Shown in pieces: positions 9,061 through 17,011 of a stretch of 64,000 nucleotides of DNA. The notes below the pieces were generated by a model. It saw only the letters and a program-made list of their open reading frames with translations. It searched no databases and was not told where the DNA came from. The position numbers were made by a program, and so were the translations under genes. This DNA is from CAZPXZ01 sp965219495. GTDB lineage: Bacteria; Pseudomonadota; Alphaproteobacteria; Rhodobacterales; CAZPXZ01. Positions within the stretch are counted from its first letter, which is position 1, and every line of letters begins with the position of its first letter. Location of the stretch: contig OZ244777.1 in the NCBI GenBank assembly GCA_965219495.1, positions 4,464,001-4,528,000 of the forward strand, written 5' to 3'.

Positions 9061-9238
9061 TTCGATCGTACCGGGCCGTGTGAACAGTTCTTCGAACGCG
9101 ATCGTGTCTCCATATGGTTGGAAAGACGATCATGATGACAGGCTTCGTGCAGAAAATTATGTTGTGGAAATTCGGATCTCGCCTTTACCAGCCAACAGAC
9201 ATCGGGATTGCCGCAACATAACCGGCTCCGCAACATAA

Positions 9239-9796
9239 GGCATGCCACAGGCCATGCACCCGCTCGACCTCGTAGCCGCGGGTCTCCAGCTGCGAGCACT
9301 GCCGCAGCGCCGCCGCCTCGCCGGCAAGCATGCGCCGTCCGGGCCGCGTCCGTCGCAGCCCCTCCGCCCGCATGAAGCGCAGCACCGACGGATAGGACGG
9401 AAGCGGGCCGAACGCCGGGTCGGCGCCGGCGACCACGACCAGGTTGTCGTAATGCAGCTGCACCGTCCAGCCGGGATGCGCGGCGTACTGGTGGCGCAGC
9501 GTCTCCGCGATCCGCGCGGTGAACGAGCGCTGGAAGCCGGCGTCGGAGCGCCGGCGCTTGGAAAGCGCCCCCACCGGATCGCTGTCCTCCGCCCGCGCCA
9601 GGTAGTACCACCGCTCGATGGTCGCCGCCGCGAACCGCACCGGCTCCGCCGTCGCCGGGTGGCGCCAGTGCCGGGACGCCAGGCGCTCGAACTCGCGCCC
9701 CAGTCCGCCGGCCGCCGGCGGCGACGCCAGAAGCGGCCCCACGATGGAGAAGCGCAACCGCGCCCAGCCATCCCGTCCGCCGTTGCCTCCGTCCAT
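9239..9796 (-). pseudogene. DDE integrase/transposase, N-terminal part, interrupted
   Basis: The minus strand starts at ATG 9796 behind a GGAGG-type ribosome site. It reads LRFSIVGPLLASPP, then TIERWYYLARAEDSDPVGAL, LHYDNLVVVA and LPSYPSVLRFM up to VERVHGLWHA. These are the N-terminal HTH and linker regions of a DDE (rve) integrase family usually encoded next to a zinc-binding HTH protein. The catalytic core begins at LWHADFH, exactly where the mini-RIT element is inserted. Beyond that insertion only about 20 more residues of integrase remain before the fusion to helicase sequence, so the enzyme is dead. Confidence 0.75.
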
Positions 9797-9834
9797 TCCG
9801 CCCTCCTTCCTTGCAAGCAAAGTCTCCGGAGAAC

Positions 9835-10458
9835 CTATGAAACGGAACCGGCCTCATGTCGCGCGGCAACTTCTGCGCGACCCCCGCGTCCCGCCGCCAG
9901 CCCGATCGAAACGGTCCACGGCAACAGCCACCGGAGCGCCCGCAGCAACCCGCCGCGGTCCCCCGCAACGCCGAACAACGCCAGCAGCGAAGCCGGAAGC
10001 GCGTCGCCCGCCGGAGGCCGCGCCAACCCGCCCCGCCGCGAGATCCATTGCGGCGTCCGCGGGAACGCCTCGCGCCACCACCGCCGCCAGCGCCGAAGCG
10101 TCCGCCGGGCGATGCCGAGCCGCATGCACAGCTTGTGCGCCGCCGCCGCGCTGCAACCGCCGGAAAGCGCCGAAACCACCAGAAAGCATCCGGAGGCGTA
10201 AACCCGCGAGCCGAAATAGCGCACCGAGGGCGGCGTCGACCGCCGCCGGCAGCCCTCCGAACCGCAGCAGAAGCTGAACCGCGTGAAGCCCTCACCCTGG
10301 CGGAAGCCGAGGCCACGGGGCTTGCGCGCATAATCCGCAACGTGAAGCCGCCCCCCGCAGCGGCCGCAGCCTGCCTCGCGAAACGCCTCCGCGATCGACG
10401 CGTCAATCCGGGTGAAAAGCGCCCACTCACTGGCGCCGACGAGGATTCCGTGCAACAT
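9835..10458 (-). CDS. Zinc-ribbon/HTH protein paired with the DDE integrase
   Basis: ATG at 10458 was chosen because GGAGAG lies just upstream. The ~207-residue product has a cysteine pair CGRCGGRLHVADY, a second cluster FCCGSEGCRRRSTPPSVRY, and an HTH-like segment LGIARRTLRRWRRWWREAF. I recognise it as the protein commonly encoded immediately upstream of this integrase type. Its exact role in transposition is not known to me; DNA binding is likely. The two genes are 38 bp apart and probably one transcription unit of a mobile element now inactivated downstream. Confidence 0.6.
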   Translation of the reverse strand: MLHGILVGASEWALFTRIDASIAEAFREAGCGRCGGRLHVADYARKPRGLGFRQGEGFTRFSFCCGSEGCRRRSTPPSVRYFGSRVYASGCFLVVSALSGGCSAAAAHKLCMRLGIARRTLRRWRRWWREAFPRTPQWISRRGGLARPPAGDALPASLLALFGVAGDRGGLLRALRWLLPWTVSIGLAAGRGGRAEVAARHEAGSVS

Positions 10459-10496
10459 TGATTCGTCTCTCCTGCTCCAAAACAAGAGAGACAAAC

Positions 10497-10529
10497 CCCC
10501 CGGGGATGCTTATGCAAGCTCCCCGGGGG
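10497..10529. promoter_or_regulatory. Strong GC hairpin upstream of the zinc/HTH gene
   Basis: The arms CCCCCGGGGA and TCCCCGGGGG enclose a loop with a further GCTT/AAGC pairing. It lies ~38 bp upstream of the minus-strand start at 10458. It could be an operator, an mRNA leader structure or the end of the element; no T-tract marks it as a terminator. Confidence 0.5.
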
Positions 10530-11130
10530 AACCGATCGACATTCATGCACGGAATCTGATCGGATCCACCCGATCCGGAATCAATCTATGTGATCACGCA
10601 CACCCTTTCGGTATCCGAGCCCGTGCTCCCGAGCCCGTTCGATACTGTGCCGCCGGAATGGCTCGCGAGCACGAAACAGGTCCTCCCGGCTCCCGCGGCC
10701 CTCACGCTCCACCGCACCAGGACCCTGGCGCCGTCCCGCATGCCGCCGCCGCGCCTCATCGTTCCTGCGGCTCCAGCAGAGCGAGCGCCTGCTCCAGGGT
10801 CAGGTCGTCCGGCGGGACCTCCTTCGAGGGCCATCCGCTGCTGGAGGGCACCCCCGCACCCGGCGACCTCGCCGCCTGGCCGTGGATCGACTTCGACCCG
10901 CCCGCCCTCGACCGCCTGCTGGAGAGGCTGTTCCGCGACACCGGCCGGCGCGCCGCGACCGTGCTCCGGGCCGCCGAGTTCAAAATGCGCTGGACATCGC
11001 CGTCAATACCTGATACAGTCGTTATGCAACAGTGGTGCCGAACTTTGAAACGGCTCGCGGCGGATGTCGTCGTCCGGCCGGTTCTTGACGCCAGTCTTCG
11101 GGAGCCCGAGCCGGCGCTGTATTCACAGAT
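10530..11130. other. About 600 bases without an assignable gene
   Basis: No complete gene is visible. A plus-strand frame around 10820-10985 (LLEGTPAPGDLAAWPWIDFD, then RLLERLFRDTGRRAATVLRA) has a coding-like composition but no recognisable family and no credible start. It may be a scrap of a larger gene. The last ~150 bases should contain the promoter of the binding-protein gene at 11144. Confidence 0.4.
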
Positions 11131-11143
11131 AAGGACATTCTAG

Positions 11144-12709
11144 ATGACCCGAAAAGGCAATTCCGAAACCTCGATCTTGCAACGCAGATTGCTCCAGGCT
11201 GCGGCCACTGCGGCCACTGCGGCAGTTGCATTCCTAGCTGCGACCGCGTTGACCTTTCTCCCCGCCGGCGCGCAGGAGGCGAAGCGCGGTGGCACCGTCA
11301 CGCTAGTCACACCTCAAGGTTTTCCGGGTTTGGATCCCGCGCTCACCTCACTCGGGAACGGCGACAATCTCCACTCTTTGCTGTGGAATGGCCTGACCCG
11401 ATATGACGAGCAGAACAATGTCTTACCAGACCTCGCGGAGCGCTGGGACGTGATCGATACGCATACGATTGTATTTCACCTCCGCAAAGGGGTGATGTTT
11501 CACAATGGCCGGGAGGTGCTGCCCGCGGATGTGATCGCGTCGATCATGCGAGTGCTCGATCCAGAAACCGCCTCGCCTTACCGTGACTCGCTTAAATCGA
11601 TCGCCACAATCGACCAGGTCGATGACGTCACGATCCAGATCAATCTCTCCAGCCCCGACGTCACCATTCCTGCCTCTCTCGCTCCTATCAAGATTCAACC
11701 GCCAGAGAACTTTGCCGATGCGAACCAGAATCCGATCGGGACAGGGCCGTTCAAGTTCGTGAAATATGTGTCGGGTGATCGTCTCACGCTCGCCCGTTTC
11801 GAAGACTACTGGGACCAACCCAAGCCCTATCCGGACGAGTTCATCGTTCAAATCGCAAAGGACCCTATTACCGCCTATAACGCATTTAAATCGGGGCAGT
11901 TCGACCTCATTTGGCAGATGGACTTCTCGATAGTCGAAGAAGTTAAAAACAACCCAGATATGACGCTGATCGTGCCGCAAGTGACGAGCACCAGCCTCAT
12001 GTTCGGCGTTGACACCTCCCAGCCGCCGTTCGACAACAAAATTGCCCGCCAGGCGCTCATGTACGCGACCGACAAGCAGGCCATCATCGAAGCCGCCTAT
12101 TTTGGCATCGGATACCCGTCGCCTACCAACAGCAACTTGGTAGAAAACCACTGGGCGTACCATCCGAATCTTCCGCCGCGCGAGTACGACATCGAGAAGG
12201 CCAGGGCCCTTTTCAGAGAAGCGGGTATCGAAGAGGGATACACCTTGACGTTCAATGGGTATGACCGTCAGGACGTTCGAACACAGGCTGAAATCTTGGA
12301 GCGGAGTTTGAACGAAGTCGGCATTAAGCTGGAAATCGTCTTGTCGGATATCGCCGGCTGGCGAGCTGTATTCGAAAAGCCTTGGCCGAATATCGTGTCG
12401 TTCAAAGGCCAGGTCCGGGGATGGGACCCTTCGTTCCTGCTGGCAGGACTCCAATGTAACGACGAGCAGGCCCTCATCTCGTACTGCAACGAAGAGGTCG
12501 ACGCACTGATGGAAAAGGGCAGGGCAACGTTCGATCAAGAAGAGCGCAAAGCGATCTACTACAAAATCCAGGAGATTCTCTACGACGAGGTTCCATGGAT
12601 CGTGAACATACATTACACGCCAGACCACGCGGCATTTAGCTACATCAAGGGATTCTATGTAGATGGCCGCGGGCAGTTGCACCTCGACGGGGTCTGGACC
12701 GAGAAGTAA
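11144..12709 (+). CDS. ABC transporter substrate-binding protein, family 5 (peptide/opine/nickel type)
   Basis: This 521-residue periplasmic binding protein has a ribosome site AAGGA at 11131-11135. The N-terminus carries a long hydrophobic signal (AAVAFLAATALTFLPAGAQ) with likely cleavage after GAQ. SBP_bac_5 landmarks are GGTVTLVTPQGFPGLDPALT, ENFADANQNPIGTGPFKFV, ARQALMYATDK and WIVNIHYTPDHAAF. It is the expected receptor for the Dpp-type ATPases at 23769-25915 and for the permeases now at 41574-44565. The neighbouring amidase, hydantoinase and racemase genes suggest an N-acylated, cyclic or D-amino-acid ligand; this is inference. Confidence 0.9.
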   Translation: MTRKGNSETSILQRRLLQAAATAATAAVAFLAATALTFLPAGAQEAKRGGTVTLVTPQGFPGLDPALTSLGNGDNLHSLLWNGLTRYDEQNNVLPDLAERWDVIDTHTIVFHLRKGVMFHNGREVLPADVIASIMRVLDPETASPYRDSLKSIATIDQVDDVTIQINLSSPDVTIPASLAPIKIQPPENFADANQNPIGTGPFKFVKYVSGDRLTLARFEDYWDQPKPYPDEFIVQIAKDPITAYNAFKSGQFDLIWQMDFSIVEEVKNNPDMTLIVPQVTSTSLMFGVDTSQPPFDNKIARQALMYATDKQAIIEAAYFGIGYPSPTNSNLVENHWAYHPNLPPREYDIEKARALFREAGIEEGYTLTFNGYDRQDVRTQAEILERSLNEVGIKLEIVLSDIAGWRAVFEKPWPNIVSFKGQVRGWDPSFLLAGLQCNDEQALISYCNEEVDALMEKGRATFDQEERKAIYYKIQEILYDEVPWIVNIHYTPDHAAFSYIKGFYVDGRGQLHLDGVWTEK

Positions 12710-12841
12710 TCGAAAATCAAGCGAATCAGTGAAGTGGTTACGTCACAGGCCTGAAGCTGCAGGAAGAAGGGTTCTTCCGACCGGGTCTGATCGAAGACGT
12801 TGACATCCTGCGTGCGGAGTAGGCTTACCGGCAGCAGCGCG

Positions 12842-13045
12842 ATGAAAACCAGGCCCGAGACGATCATAAACCAGGCGCAGGCCTCGAATGGGGTAGCCCT
12901 GTCTCAGGCGGCTGCCGAGGTCATGGCCGCCGAACTTGCCAGCTACCTAGCTCGTGCCGAGGCTTTCGCCGCGCTGCTCCAATTCGACGATGAGCCCTCT
13001 CATTTCTCTAAGGTCTTGGCGGCCAAACAAGACGAAGAAGCATGA
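12842..13045 (+). CDS. Small AtzG-like accessory subunit
   Basis: This ~67-residue protein (MKTRPETIINQAQASNGVAL...) ends in an ATGA overlap with the amidase at 13042, so translation is coupled. The size, helical composition (ASYLARAEAFAALLQF) and position fit the AtzG/GatC-like small subunits that pair with amidase-signature hydrolases, as AtzG does with AtzE. No catalytic residues are expected. The assignment is by context plus weak similarity, so confidence is moderate. Confidence 0.55.
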   Translation: MKTRPETIINQAQASNGVALSQAAAEVMAAELASYLARAEAFAALLQFDDEPSHFSKVLAAKQDEEA

Positions 13046-14448
13046 GCCAGGAACTATCTAGCCTTAGTCTTGTCGAGACCGCCAAGGCCATCGCGACCAA
13101 GCAGCTTTCGGCGCTGGAGGTGACGCAAGCGTGCGTTGCCAGGGCCGAACGCCTACAAGACAAGCTGAACTGCTTTATCTCGCTTGACCGAGCCGGATCT
13201 GAGGATCAGGCACGGCGCGCAGACCGCCTTGCAGCCGAAGGCAAAGCCACTGGGCCTCTGCACGGGGTTCCCGTGGCGCATAAGGACATGTTCTACCGCC
13301 GAGGGAGAGCGGTGACGTGCGGCTCCCGCCTCCGCCAGGGATTCTTTCCCGGGTTCACTGCAACCGCACTCGACCGCCTCGACTCCGCCGGCGCAATCGA
13401 CCTGGGTGGGCTCAATATGTCGGAGTTCGCCTGCAACCCTTTCGGATTCAACGTCCTGGTCGGCCCCGCCAGAAATCCGTGGAACCCCGAGTACATCGCA
13501 GGCGGCTCATCGTCGGGCTCGGCAGTGGCAGTTGCTGCCGGCATCGTCTTCGGGTCGCTTGGCTCTGACACCGGCGGGTCAGTAAGATTTCCGGCAGCGA
13601 TATGTGGCGTTCCCGGACTAAAGCCGACCGACGGCCGCATCAGTCGTCACGGCATGATGAAACTCAGCTTCTCACTCGACAACGCGGGTGTCATCGCGCG
13701 CTCGGTGCAGGACCTTGCGCGGCTCCTTAGAGCCGTAGCGGGCCACGACACGCTCGATCCGACCTCCGCAATGGCTCCAGTCTTCGACTATGAGGCGGCC
13801 CTCGATTCGCCGGTCGCGGGCTGTCGGCTTGGAATTCCAAGGAACTATTTCAGAGAAGGCATCGCCGACGATATCCGCCAGCGGATCGACGGGAGCCTTG
13901 AGGTCTTCCAGTCGATGGGTGTCGAACTGGTCGACGTCGACGTGCCCGATCCGTCGGCGATGGAGGCCCTCGCCACTACAATCATTCTGTCCGAGGCGGC
14001 AACCATCCACGCGCAATGGCTGGCGCAGCGCGGCGACGACTACACGCCTGTGGTGCGCGAGCGTATCTCCTTTGGCTTCAGCTTCACTGCAACCAAATAC
14101 GTCGAGGCTCTGAGCCTGCGCGGGAGGATACTCGCCGAAACGTTGGCCACCGCGTTCGCCGGAGTAGATGCGCTCCACACTCCGATGACGCTTGCCGCTG
14201 TACCCAGGATCGCCGACATCGAGTCAAGCCTCAGGATCAAGTCCGACCTTTCTTTCGACATTGGTCACTGCACGAGGCCGATCAATTACCTCGGCCTGCC
14301 TGCACTCAGTGTTCCCTGCGGCGTCTCAGACGACGGGCTGCCCGTAGCCTTCCAGCTCGTCGGGCGACCGTTCGCCGAACATCTCCTTCTCAATCTCGGC
14401 CACGCGTACGAGAAAGAGGCCGGGCACACGAAGCTGTTGCCGGTTTGA
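13042..14448 (+). CDS. Amidase-signature-family hydrolase
   Basis: This 468-residue enzyme has a complete Ser-cisSer-Lys triad region: lysine in GVPVAHKDMF (residue ~81), the serine loop GGSSSGSAVAVAAG (~155) and GSDTGGSVRFPAA (~178). Family members hydrolyse amides such as carbamoyl or acyl amides to acid plus ammonia or amine. Translation is coupled to the small AtzG-like gene upstream. The wider cluster (D-aminoacylase, hydantoinases, racemase) suggests it acts on an intermediate such as an N-carbamoyl or amide compound; the exact substrate cannot be read from sequence. Confidence 0.88.
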   Translation: MSQELSSLSLVETAKAIATKQLSALEVTQACVARAERLQDKLNCFISLDRAGSEDQARRADRLAAEGKATGPLHGVPVAHKDMFYRRGRAVTCGSRLRQGFFPGFTATALDRLDSAGAIDLGGLNMSEFACNPFGFNVLVGPARNPWNPEYIAGGSSSGSAVAVAAGIVFGSLGSDTGGSVRFPAAICGVPGLKPTDGRISRHGMMKLSFSLDNAGVIARSVQDLARLLRAVAGHDTLDPTSAMAPVFDYEAALDSPVAGCRLGIPRNYFREGIADDIRQRIDGSLEVFQSMGVELVDVDVPDPSAMEALATTIILSEAATIHAQWLAQRGDDYTPVVRERISFGFSFTATKYVEALSLRGRILAETLATAFAGVDALHTPMTLAAVPRIADIESSLRIKSDLSFDIGHCTRPINYLGLPALSVPCGVSDDGLPVAFQLVGRPFAEHLLLNLGHAYEKEAGHTKLLPV

Positions 14449-14576
14449 CTCCGACGAAGTCCTCGAGGCCGAGGCCCGGCGAATCGAGAGTCGCCTTTCA
14501 CAAGCACGATGCCGAAACGCGAAACGTTGGCCAAGGCCGGCGCTAAGTGTCTGAATCAAAACTTTAGCAAGTCCAT

Positions 14577-15428
14577 TTAACCCATTGTTGCACAGGCACT
14601 TACGCGCCGCCCGAGGCGGCGGACCAAGAGCCGCACCGCAGCCCAGAGAACCCACGCCTTGGCGCTCTCGACGGTTCGCTCGAAGTCCTTGGCCAATCGT
14701 CGGCAGCGGTTCAGCCAAGCAAGAGTCCGTTCCACCACCCAGCGGCGGCGGAGAACCGCAAAACCCTTGCTTCCCGGGGGCTTGGAAACGATGATGAGAT
14801 CCAGATCCAGGCCGCGGTCGCACAGGGACGCCGCAAGTTTCGGCCCCGAGTAGCCCCCATCCGCGAACAACGCCTGCAATGTCGGGCAGCACGCGACCGC
14901 CTCTTCCAACACGTCCGGCGCGCCGTCCCGATCCTGAATGCTCGCCGCATGAATCTGCACCGTCAGAGGGTTCCCTTCCGTATCCACCACAAGGTGGCGC
15001 TTGCGGCCCTTCACCTTCTTGCCGGCGTCGTAACCGCGCGGTCCTCCGCTCTCGGTGGTCTTGGCGCTCTGGCTATCAATCGCACCCGCCGTCGGCTCTT
15101 CCGCGCGTCCCGCATCGAGGCGCGCCGCCCGCCGAAGCGACGCCAGAATGACCTCCATCCGTCCCCCTCTCGACCAGCCGTAGAAATAGTTCTGAACCGT
15201 CGTAAACGGTGGAAAATCCTTGGGTAAGGCGCGCCATTGACAACCTGTGCTGGCCATGTACAGGATCGCGTTCAAGACTTCCCGAAGGTCCGTGGTGCGG
15301 GGACGACCGGTCGAAGCCGGTCCCGGAAGATGGGGGTCCAACAGCGACCATTCCGCATCCGTCAAATCCGACTCGTAACGAGACGTGGGGCGCTTATACT
15401 CAGCGCGAGTGGTTTCATTCCAAGGCAT
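14577..15428 (-). CDS. IS5-family transposase
   Basis: The start is ATG 15428 with GGAGAG just upstream; stop TAA at 14577-14579. The ~283-residue protein shows the IS5 landmarks YESDLTDAEWSLLDPHLP and GCQWRALPKDFPPFTTVQNY. The DDE set is AIDSQSAKTTE (D), ALFADGGYSG (D) and WVVERTLAWLNRCRRL (E). It looks intact. The element sits between the amidase and MmgE/PrpD genes on the opposite strand, so it probably separates a former operon and may impose polarity. I could not fix its terminal repeats by eye. Confidence 0.88.
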   Translation of the reverse strand: MPWNETTRAEYKRPTSRYESDLTDAEWSLLDPHLPGPASTGRPRTTDLREVLNAILYMASTGCQWRALPKDFPPFTTVQNYFYGWSRGGRMEVILASLRRAARLDAGRAEEPTAGAIDSQSAKTTESGGPRGYDAGKKVKGRKRHLVVDTEGNPLTVQIHAASIQDRDGAPDVLEEAVACCPTLQALFADGGYSGPKLAASLCDRGLDLDLIIVSKPPGSKGFAVLRRRWVVERTLAWLNRCRRLAKDFERTVESAKAWVLWAAVRLLVRRLGRRVSACATMG

Positions 15429-15528
15429 GGGTGCTCTCCATATTTCGTGTTTATGCTGTATGGAAAATACCACATGTCGAAGCCACTCAATAGTTTTAGG
15501 TCAAACTCTAAGATGGGGGAAACACAAA

Positions 15529-16932
15529 ATGCAGAACGCATCGCGCATCGAAGTCACCCGCTTGCTTGCAGAATTCGCCGCGGGGATCGACTTCGAGAAC
15601 CTGCCCGAAGAGGTGCGCAAACGGTCCCGACTGTTTGTACTCGATGGCATCAGCGTCATGTTGGCGGCCGTGGACTTCGCCGCGCGCGATGACGACCACT
15701 GCCTCAAGCACTACCTGGACGCTGCTGCACCGCCGGGCCCGGCCACGATTGTCGGCATGAAGCGCAAGACGACACCCATGATGGCGTCCTTTGCCAATGG
15801 CCTACTTTCCGAGGTGCTTGACTACCAGGACTCCAATCTTGCTGCCAAGCTTCATCCGGGCACTGCTAACATACCGGCGACTCTCGCTGTCAGTGAAACG
15901 TCGGCGTGCAGGGGCCGCGAACTGCTCGCCGCTGTTGTCGCGGGCTACGAGGTTGCATGCCGCCTCGGCATGGCGACCCAGCCGGCACATTGGTATTCCG
16001 GGTTTCAGGCCACCGGCACCTACAATACGTGCGGCGCCGCAGCGGCGGCCGGCCGGCTTTTGGGATTCGGCATCGAGGACATGGTGGCGGCGCTCAGCAT
16101 CGCTGGCTTCGTCCTTCCGATAAGCCATGGCGACAATATTTTTAAGGGACACTCGGCGAAACCGATCCACGGCGGCCAGTCCGCTACGTCGGGGGTCTCC
16201 GCGGCGTACCTTGCCCATGCCGGATACCGTTCTGGACCACTCGAGGGCGAGGCGCCGCGCTATCATGCTCCCCTGCGTATCCTGGGTACTGACGACCCCA
16301 ATCTTGAAGAGGCGGTTCGCGGAATCGGCACGATATGGCACTCGCTGGAAGTCGGCTTCAAGCCCTTCCCCATTGGCCACCTCAACATCGGGCCGGTTGA
16401 GATCTGCCTGGATCTGATGGCGGAACGGCCCATCGAAGTCTCCCGCATCGAGTCCGTCAAGGTTCGCACCTTTCACGATGCCTGGAAGTTCACCGGCCAG
16501 AAGTACACCTCGATTGAGAGCAACTACGTGGACTCCCACTTATCCTTGCCGTTCACGGTAGCGGCGACCCTCATTGACGGGGAGATGACGCTACGCCAAC
16601 TCGCCCGCACACGACTCATAGACTCGGCGTTGCACGACCTAGCATCCCGAGTGACGGTTGTTCCGGTCGAGGAGATGAGCCAGCTGTTTCCCCACGAATG
16701 GCCGGTGGAGGTCGAGATTCGGCTGAAGGACGGTGAAGTCCGCAAAAAGCGCATTGATCAGGTCATGTGGTCGCCCCGACGCCCCCCTACCTGGGAGGCG
16801 GTGGCAGGAAAGTTCCTTTCGTCGGCCACGCCTGTGATCGGCGAGGAACGTGCGCTCAGGGCCATTGAGTTCGTCGCAGGCATCGACGACAAGCCGTCGG
16901 TGGCCCCGCTACTGGACCTAGTGGCCGGATGA
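15529..16932 (+). CDS. MmgE/PrpD family protein
   Basis: ATG 15529 was chosen because it follows a GGGGGA ribosome site at 15515-15520; in-frame sequence upstream belongs to the IS5 flank. The 467-residue product matches the MmgE/PrpD family (2-methylcitrate dehydratase, cis-aconitate decarboxylase and relatives) with HPGTANIPATLAVSE, GYEVACRLG, STY-like YNTCGAAAAAGRLLG and KPIHGGQSATSGVSAAYLA. Several family members in amino-acid or hydantoin clusters remain biochemically unassigned. Its role here is presumably dehydration, isomerisation or decarboxylation of a small acid. Confidence 0.85.
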   Translation: MQNASRIEVTRLLAEFAAGIDFENLPEEVRKRSRLFVLDGISVMLAAVDFAARDDDHCLKHYLDAAAPPGPATIVGMKRKTTPMMASFANGLLSEVLDYQDSNLAAKLHPGTANIPATLAVSETSACRGRELLAAVVAGYEVACRLGMATQPAHWYSGFQATGTYNTCGAAAAAGRLLGFGIEDMVAALSIAGFVLPISHGDNIFKGHSAKPIHGGQSATSGVSAAYLAHAGYRSGPLEGEAPRYHAPLRILGTDDPNLEEAVRGIGTIWHSLEVGFKPFPIGHLNIGPVEICLDLMAERPIEVSRIESVKVRTFHDAWKFTGQKYTSIESNYVDSHLSLPFTVAATLIDGEMTLRQLARTRLIDSALHDLASRVTVVPVEEMSQLFPHEWPVEVEIRLKDGEVRKKRIDQVMWSPRRPPTWEAVAGKFLSSATPVIGEERALRAIEFVAGIDDKPSVAPLLDLVAG

Positions 16933-17011
16933 GCGAAGCCTGCCACGTCAGTGTTTTGCCAACGGGCTGATTTATTGCCGCAGGCAAAAGGCGCCCCGGG
17001 ACGCTGGGAAG

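Larger units (their letters stand above)
8745..9244. mobile_element. Deletion derivative of a RIT (recombinase-in-trio) element
   Basis: The core 8777-9238 is bounded by a perfect 28-bp inverted repeat beginning TTATGTTGCGGAGCCGG. Each end carries the 11-bp motif TTATGTTGCGG as two direct copies 17 bp apart plus an inverted copy ~70 bp in (8777, 8794, inverse 8848; mirror at 9238 with a variant at 9158). The hexamer GGCATG flanks it directly (8745-8750, 9239-9244). The left junction has an extra 26 bp that form a perfect 32-bp palindrome. The only coding trace is a tyrosine-recombinase C-terminus. Removing the element plus one hexamer rejoins the interrupted integrase frame (LWHA then DFH). 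Confidence 0.8.

Noticed and set aside
10412..11143. 243-codon plus-strand frame upstream of the binding-protein gene
   Set aside because: Its start is antisense to the zinc/HTH gene, and composition changes along the frame. At most its last third could be a gene scrap.
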